DNA from: Coniella vitis
Taxonomy: Eukaryota > Ascomycota > Sordariomycetes > Diaporthales > Schizoparmaceae
Direction: 5' to 3'
DNA: 64,000 nt
Assembly (NCBI GenBank): GCA_011317545.1
Contig: WUJK01000009.1
Location: 1,426,001 to 1,490,000, forward strand
Positions 59,824-64,000 of this stretch are shown one piece after another. Both the position numbers and the translations under genes were made by a program. The notes under the pieces are model-generated. The model saw nothing but the letters and a program-made list of their open reading frames with translations, was not told where the DNA came from and searched no databases. How positions within the stretch are numbered: position 1 is the first letter of the stretch; every line of letters begins with the position of its first letter.

Positions 59824-61578
59824 ATGGCCAACAGCGTGAATCCACAGGCTTTCAAGGCCTGCTATGCCACGTTTCAAAAGCAGGACAGTGACCGAAATTC
59901 CTTTATCACGCAGCTCCTGGCAGAGTACAACAATCTGTACATGGAAAATATGCGGATGGCGGAGCAGTTTGAGCATGAGAAAAGGAAAATGGCCGAGCAG
60001 CTCGAAAACGAGAAGGAAATGCGCATGGTGTTCCAGAGCCACGCTAGAGCTTGCAAAACCGAGTTGATCCATCTCAAACTGGCAACGGTGCGTCTCCTTT
60101 GTCCCTCCCAAGAGCGCCCTTTGAGTGCTGATCAAACGCCAGGAGTCGCATCCTTTTGTCGCCATGATAATAGACGGGGATGGTGCTAAGTTTAAAGACG
60201 AGTTTTTCCGCCGCGGCGATGATGGCGGGGGCTTTGCAGCCCGCGAGCTCGAAACCCAGATTAGAAGCGGCCTGCAGACAAAATATCCCAACACCAGCGT
60301 CGACAATTGGAATATTCTCGTCTATTTCTACGCCAATATGGACGGTCTCGGCAGGGCCCTCACTGCTAGACATATTCTTCCTTCCCCTTCTGAGCTTCAG
60401 AAATTCGGGTCCGGCTTTGGCCGTGCCAACAGCCTGTTCTCATTCGTCGACGTCGGTTATGGCAAAGACAAGGCTGACCATAAATGTCGAGAGATGCTCA
60501 AGGTTATGCTACACATTGCGTCCTGTCAGCACGTCATTTTCGGACCGTGCAATGATAATGGTTATTTGACACTCCTTGAAGAGTTCAAGCATGATCCTGC
60601 TATTAAAAAAAAGCTCACTCTCTTCACTGCCGAGCCCGCTGAGCCAGGTTTCCGCAACCTGGGCCTTGATATTGTTGAGTTTCCTTCCATCTTTAGGTCT
60701 GAGCCTCTCAGCTCCGTGAAAGCGTCTCAAATCTCGAGCTTGGATGCTACAAGGAGACCTCCTGCCTGCACTCAGAGAACCTCGACAGACATGCCACTGT
60801 CCTCGACGGACGAAGACCTATCAGATACTACGGCCAGCTTATCTCTGAACTCCGATTCTCCCTCGCCGCCTCCGCCCGTGCGAGCGCTTTGTGCACCGGC
60901 GCCAACACCTGCCTCCGTTCCGGCTCAAGTCCCGTCCCCGGCTCCGGCTCCGGCTCCGGCCCTTTCGTCTACTCCAGTATCCACTTGGGCAGTGGTATCC
61001 AAGATTAGCAACGGACCCATCATCGATCTTTATAGTAAAAAGAAGCCGGCCACAAAGCTCAAATACATTTTGACCAATGCCGCCAATCAACGTGTAGACG
61101 AACGCCTCCCGGCTGCCGATCCCGGCGCCATGAAGTCGGTCGAGAACAAGGCACGCACCCAAGGCCGTAACTTTTGCAACTCATACCACCTGACTGGCTC
61201 GTGCGAGCGGGGCGATGCCTGTAGTTACCAACATGGACCGTCGAATTGCCTGACTCCTGGAGAGATCCTTGCTCTGCGTCACAAGAGCCGTCAGATTATC
61301 TGCGGCGAGGGCCACTGGTGCGAAAGTTTTAGATGTCTGAGTGGTCACCACTGCAAGAGTATCTATAATGGACAGCTCTGCAGTTGGGGATCAAAGTGCT
61401 TTTTCCAGGATGGCCACGATGTGGATGTGGTAAGTCCTCCAGACAGTCATCACTTACAATGGATCTGGCTTCAGCCTGTTTGTCTTTCATATTGCTAGAG
61501 CATTGCTAACTCTCATTATAGAAGCCCACGTTGAAGGTGTTCGAGGATGGAACCCGAGAGGACCTGACTTTGAGCTAG
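59824..61578 (+). CDS. CCCH zinc-finger protein with fungal DUF7923-type domain
   Basis: Three exons: 59824..60087, 60143..61429 and 61522..61578. Introns of 55 and 92 nt are GT-AG and phase 0, and the product is 535 residues. The start codon sits in an ideal GCCGCCACCATGG context. The N-terminus (about 20-75) is a charged coiled coil rich in Glu, Lys and Met. A globular domain at about 89-265 opens with HPFVAMIIDGDGAKFKDEF and includes WNILVYFYANMDGLG and HVIFGPCNDNGYL. Its Asp-rich strand ends recall NYN/PIN nuclease folds (inference). A Pro/Ser-rich linker follows. The zinc finger is Cys433-x8-Cys442-x5-Cys448-x3-His452, the C-x8-C-x5-C-x3-H RNA-binding type, and after it comes a second Cys/His-rich segment (CGEGHWCESFRC, CSWGSKCFFQDGH). 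The role is probably in RNA binding or decay; targets are unknown. Confidence 0.88.
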
Positions 61579-62004
61579 CTTAAATTGCCGTCGATAAATC
61601 TTGGTTTCGAGTCAACTCAAAAGGGGAATGAAGAAACGGGCTTACATTGACATGCAGGGGGATTAGCGTATGGAGAAGATATGGCCAAAGCTGATGGAGC
61701 TGACAAGCAAACAAAGAAGTTGGTTAACGCTGCAAGGTCGTAGAGGAAGCATTGTCACAAGCCTAAACTGATATCCTATTGACCACATTGAACCAAACTA
61801 TTTTGCAAAATGCTACGGTAACGCCTCGATAATCTTCCAAAGGATGCAATTGTGCTTTAATCATGAGAATAACACCGAGGATTCTTATCTTTTGTGTAAT
61901 TCACGTACCGATACTAACTAACTTCTCTGTTGATCAAAAACTCAATCATGTTACAGCTGCCCAACTGCTCCCCTCAAATAGCTTCCCAGACTCCCGTGAC
62001 CGAA
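61579..62004. other. Convergent 3' spacer
   Basis: The CCCH gene (+) and the SRPBCC gene (-) end towards each other here. A+T-rich, with no gene or repeat seen. Confidence 0.6.
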
Positions 62005-62565
62005 TCAACTCCGTTCCCAAGCCCCCACACTGCCCAGGTTCGTAGCGCCAATGCTATGGCCCTGCGCGGCCTTGACCAGACCATCCAGCCAGTCCTGGTG
62101 GCCCAAAAGCATCTTATTGGGCTTGTCCTCGCCCATTTCCGCGAAGGGTGCGCCGATCTGGCTCTCTTGGGTCAAGATGCGCACCCGGCCACCTTCGAGG
62201 TCCTCGACCAGCCAGGCATGGTAGATGACGAGGTCATCCTGTGCGGCAGTCCAGGCAAGCCGTCCAGCCTTTCCATTGGCGGGCGCGACAGACTCTTGGA
62301 CGGTCGAGTCAAGCGGGGGGAAGCCAAAGGTGCTAAAGCGGAAGTTGTCACCTTTGTCCAACTGGGGCCCGGATGGTGGCGGCGTGATTTGTTGGCAGTT
62401 TCTATAATAGGATTCCCATTTGGAAATGTCGTTGAGCAGCGCCCAGATTTGAGCGGCTGTAAGGTCCTTTGCGATGACTTCGTTGGAGACAAAATTGTCG
62501 GTGGTGCCGGGGAGGAACTTGGAAGGCCAAATTATGGCAGACTGAGTGGCGTGGGGAGTCGACAT
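62005..62565 (-). CDS. SRPBCC-superfamily (START-like/polyketide cyclase-like) protein
   Basis: Single exon of 186 residues from the ATG at 62565. The pattern is that of small helix-grip proteins. An initial strand is followed by a helix with the motif AAQIWALLNDISKWESYYRN, where 'W-x-L-x-D-x-x-x-W' and the Tyr cap the ligand cavity. Beta strands come next, including GDNFRFSTFGFPPLDSTVQE, RLAWTAAQDDLVIYHAWLVE and RVRILTQESQIG. A long C-terminal helix (LGHQDWLDGLVKAAQGHS) closes the fold. No signal peptide. These proteins bind lipids, sterols or polyketides, or act as cyclases, but the ligand cannot be told. No biosynthetic cluster surrounds it. A longer frame on the other strand (61930-62637) is a shadow of this gene. 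Confidence 0.82.
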   Translation of the reverse strand: MSTPHATQSAIIWPSKFLPGTTDNFVSNEVIAKDLTAAQIWALLNDISKWESYYRNCQQITPPPSGPQLDKGDNFRFSTFGFPPLDSTVQESVAPANGKAGRLAWTAAQDDLVIYHAWLVEDLEGGRVRILTQESQIGAPFAEMGEDKPNKMLLGHQDWLDGLVKAAQGHSIGATNLGSVGAWERS

Positions 62566-64000
62566 GGCTGCAAGATTGGAACAATGGTCTTGGTCAGGCT
62601 CTTGGTGAAGGTGGTGGCAGTGGTAGACTTGCGATGAACGCTTGCGCTATGCTGATGGACTTGCTTGCCCAGGAGATGATACGATGCGGTTCAGGGGCTA
62701 CATATATACCTCTCTCTCTCTCTCGGTGTATTCACCACGTAAACACTTCAAGCGCTGCCAGAGTTTCCCTTTATTGTCTAAGCACCTCTGCTAGCAAATC
62801 CGTCCCGCATGCATGAATGGGGAAATCGAGTCTAGTACATGAGGTTCAAGCAGGGTAGACTATTCCGGATTACAAATGTGGAAGCTAGTGAGGTCTCTTT
62901 CAACGTCATTGCCGTGATCCACATCGTAAGTACTTGTACTTTACCAGTATGCGCATCGAATGACCAGGCGGAAAAGGAACCCGTTAACATGGGTTTGAGT
63001 AATAAGTGTGAAGTGCAAAGCGCAGCGTTACGTCAGGTTTTTTGTTATTAAAAAAAGAAATATAAAACGTGAACTGATTCACACTCCCGCTTTTCGCTCT
63101 TCCATCGGCACGGTTTGTTACCTTTTCTGAGTTGTATCTGGAACAGAGAGCAGTAGCTGAGGACCCAGAAGACGGTTTTCCAAGCTGGCTATGCTTGAAA
63201 GGCAAGTCAATGAAACCTATGTACCTGAATACCTTTTGGCATGACCCAAATGGTCCTGCGTATCCTGCCGAATATTGGAATGAGGTTTGCTGCTTTGATG
63301 TACTCGAGCGGGTTCTAGAACTGACTAATGGTATTCTGGTTTCCCAAAAGGTCAAGGCTGTTGATGGCTTTACGCGTATTGAAATCTTTACGTGTATACA
63401 GAGTACGTGTAGTCTCGCCAATTATTAGCCACAGATCAGGAGATGGGTGGTCGGCTAGAGGCTTCCGGCTCTGGATGGTCCCGTTTCAACGCCCTGGTGG
63501 GAAAGTTGAAGCATGAAAGGACGGCGGCGCCATGGTTTGTTAGTAGCATTAAGCAGAATGCTTTCTAAGATGGCATGCCCTTTCCTCGTCGGGGGGATGT
63601 CTGTGCGAGTGGATTTGTTTTCCTTTCTCCCTGTGACCATGTCAGTGATTTTGCTATGTTTGAATACTCGTACTGCATATGTACGGCCATGGCCATTCTG
63701 CCTCATTTACTCGGCAAAGATTATAGTCTGCCAAAGGTACAGGAAACGTGCCAGCGCATGAGGCGGACTGCTACCGAGCATCATGCCTGACCATGCGGCA
63801 ACTTTTTTCCACGACGGTACGGGCGCTGAATGATACTGCATAGCAACGTTTAAAAGGATTACAGACGCAAATACGTACCCAGGTCGAATGTAATATCGAC
63901 AGTACATACATACATGCCAGAGCAGAGGCAGCATAAACTCAGTCCAAGACGGAGGCAGCGTCATAAACGGGCCGTACAAGCTGATAGGCTCAGATTCAGG
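62566..64000. other. Right-edge region without a supported gene
   Basis: The SRPBCC promoter lies on the left, with a (TC)n run at about 62710-62724. A minus-strand open frame entering from the right edge (to 63707) has some hydrophobic stretches and an internal GTATGT donor-like site at about 63930. It could be the end of a gene lying outside the window, but I cannot support it. Confidence 0.5.

Noticed and set aside
61930..62637. 235-codon open frame on the plus strand
   Set aside because: Antisense shadow of the SRPBCC gene. The opposite strand has the coherent protein fold.
63707..64000. Minus-strand open frame entering from the right edge, with hydrophobic stretches
   Set aside because: Could be the 3' end of a gene outside the window, and it has a GTATGT donor-like site. 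Too little sequence to support a call.
1..64000. Search by eye for CRISPR arrays, transposon proteins, terminal inverted repeats, telomeric TTAGGG arrays, 5S rRNA and U6 snRNA
   Set aside because: None recognisable. CRISPR is not expected in a fungal nucleus, and all tandem repeats seen are simple microsatellites.

Overview
This 64 kb window is nuclear DNA of a filamentous ascomycete (Pezizomycotina). The evidence is short GT-AG introns, a split tRNA gene, and a typical mould gene set: a MedA/Acr1/Ren1 conidiation regulator, a Pth11-like rhodopsin-domain receptor, pectin lyase, a GH18 chitinase with CBM1, YAT-type amino acid permeases and a PTS2 peroxisomal thiolase. A Sordariomycetes (perhaps hypocrealean) origin is my inference from protein style; nothing here fixes the species. 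Exon structures were worked out by hand. All eleven complete gene models splice to an intact reading frame with canonical GT/AG ends where introns occur.

Layout. 0-12 kb: the 5' end of a receptor gene leaving the left edge (-), an intron-containing tRNA-Leu(CAG) (-), a TTC27/Emw1 TPR protein (-) and a large GYF-domain protein (-). 12-14 kb: a divergent promoter region. 14-17 kb: an amino acid permease (+), convergent with an 88-residue single-TM protein (-). 17.2-35.4 kb: an 18 kb gene desert that ends in a pyrimidine-rich, probably transcribed leader in front of the medA orthologue. 35.4-38.3 kb: medA (+). 38.3-44.2 kb: no supported gene, with an A+T-richer core at about 41-44 kb. 44-53 kb: pectin lyase (-), a second permease (-) and a chitinase (-), a polymer-degrading and uptake group. 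56.7-58.2 kb: peroxisomal 3-ketoacyl-CoA thiolase (-). 59.8-61.6 kb: a CCCH zinc-finger protein (+). 62.0-62.6 kb: an SRPBCC-fold protein (-). The remainder holds no gene that I can support.

The strongest unexplained signal is a 9-mer, TACATAGTA (reverse TACTATGTA). I counted 24 exact copies, all outside coding exons. About 0.5 would be expected by chance with equal base use. Copies cluster in the two divergent promoters, upstream of pectin lyase, and through the medA-side desert. Other points of interest are the very long medA leader with two C/G-block palindromes, a perfect 12-bp stem-loop in the desert, a purine/pyrimidine strand switch near 28-30 kb, a 14-nt microexon and a stop codon inside a splice-donor consensus in the chitinase gene, and two fatty-acid-response-like CCTCGG sites upstream of the thiolase.
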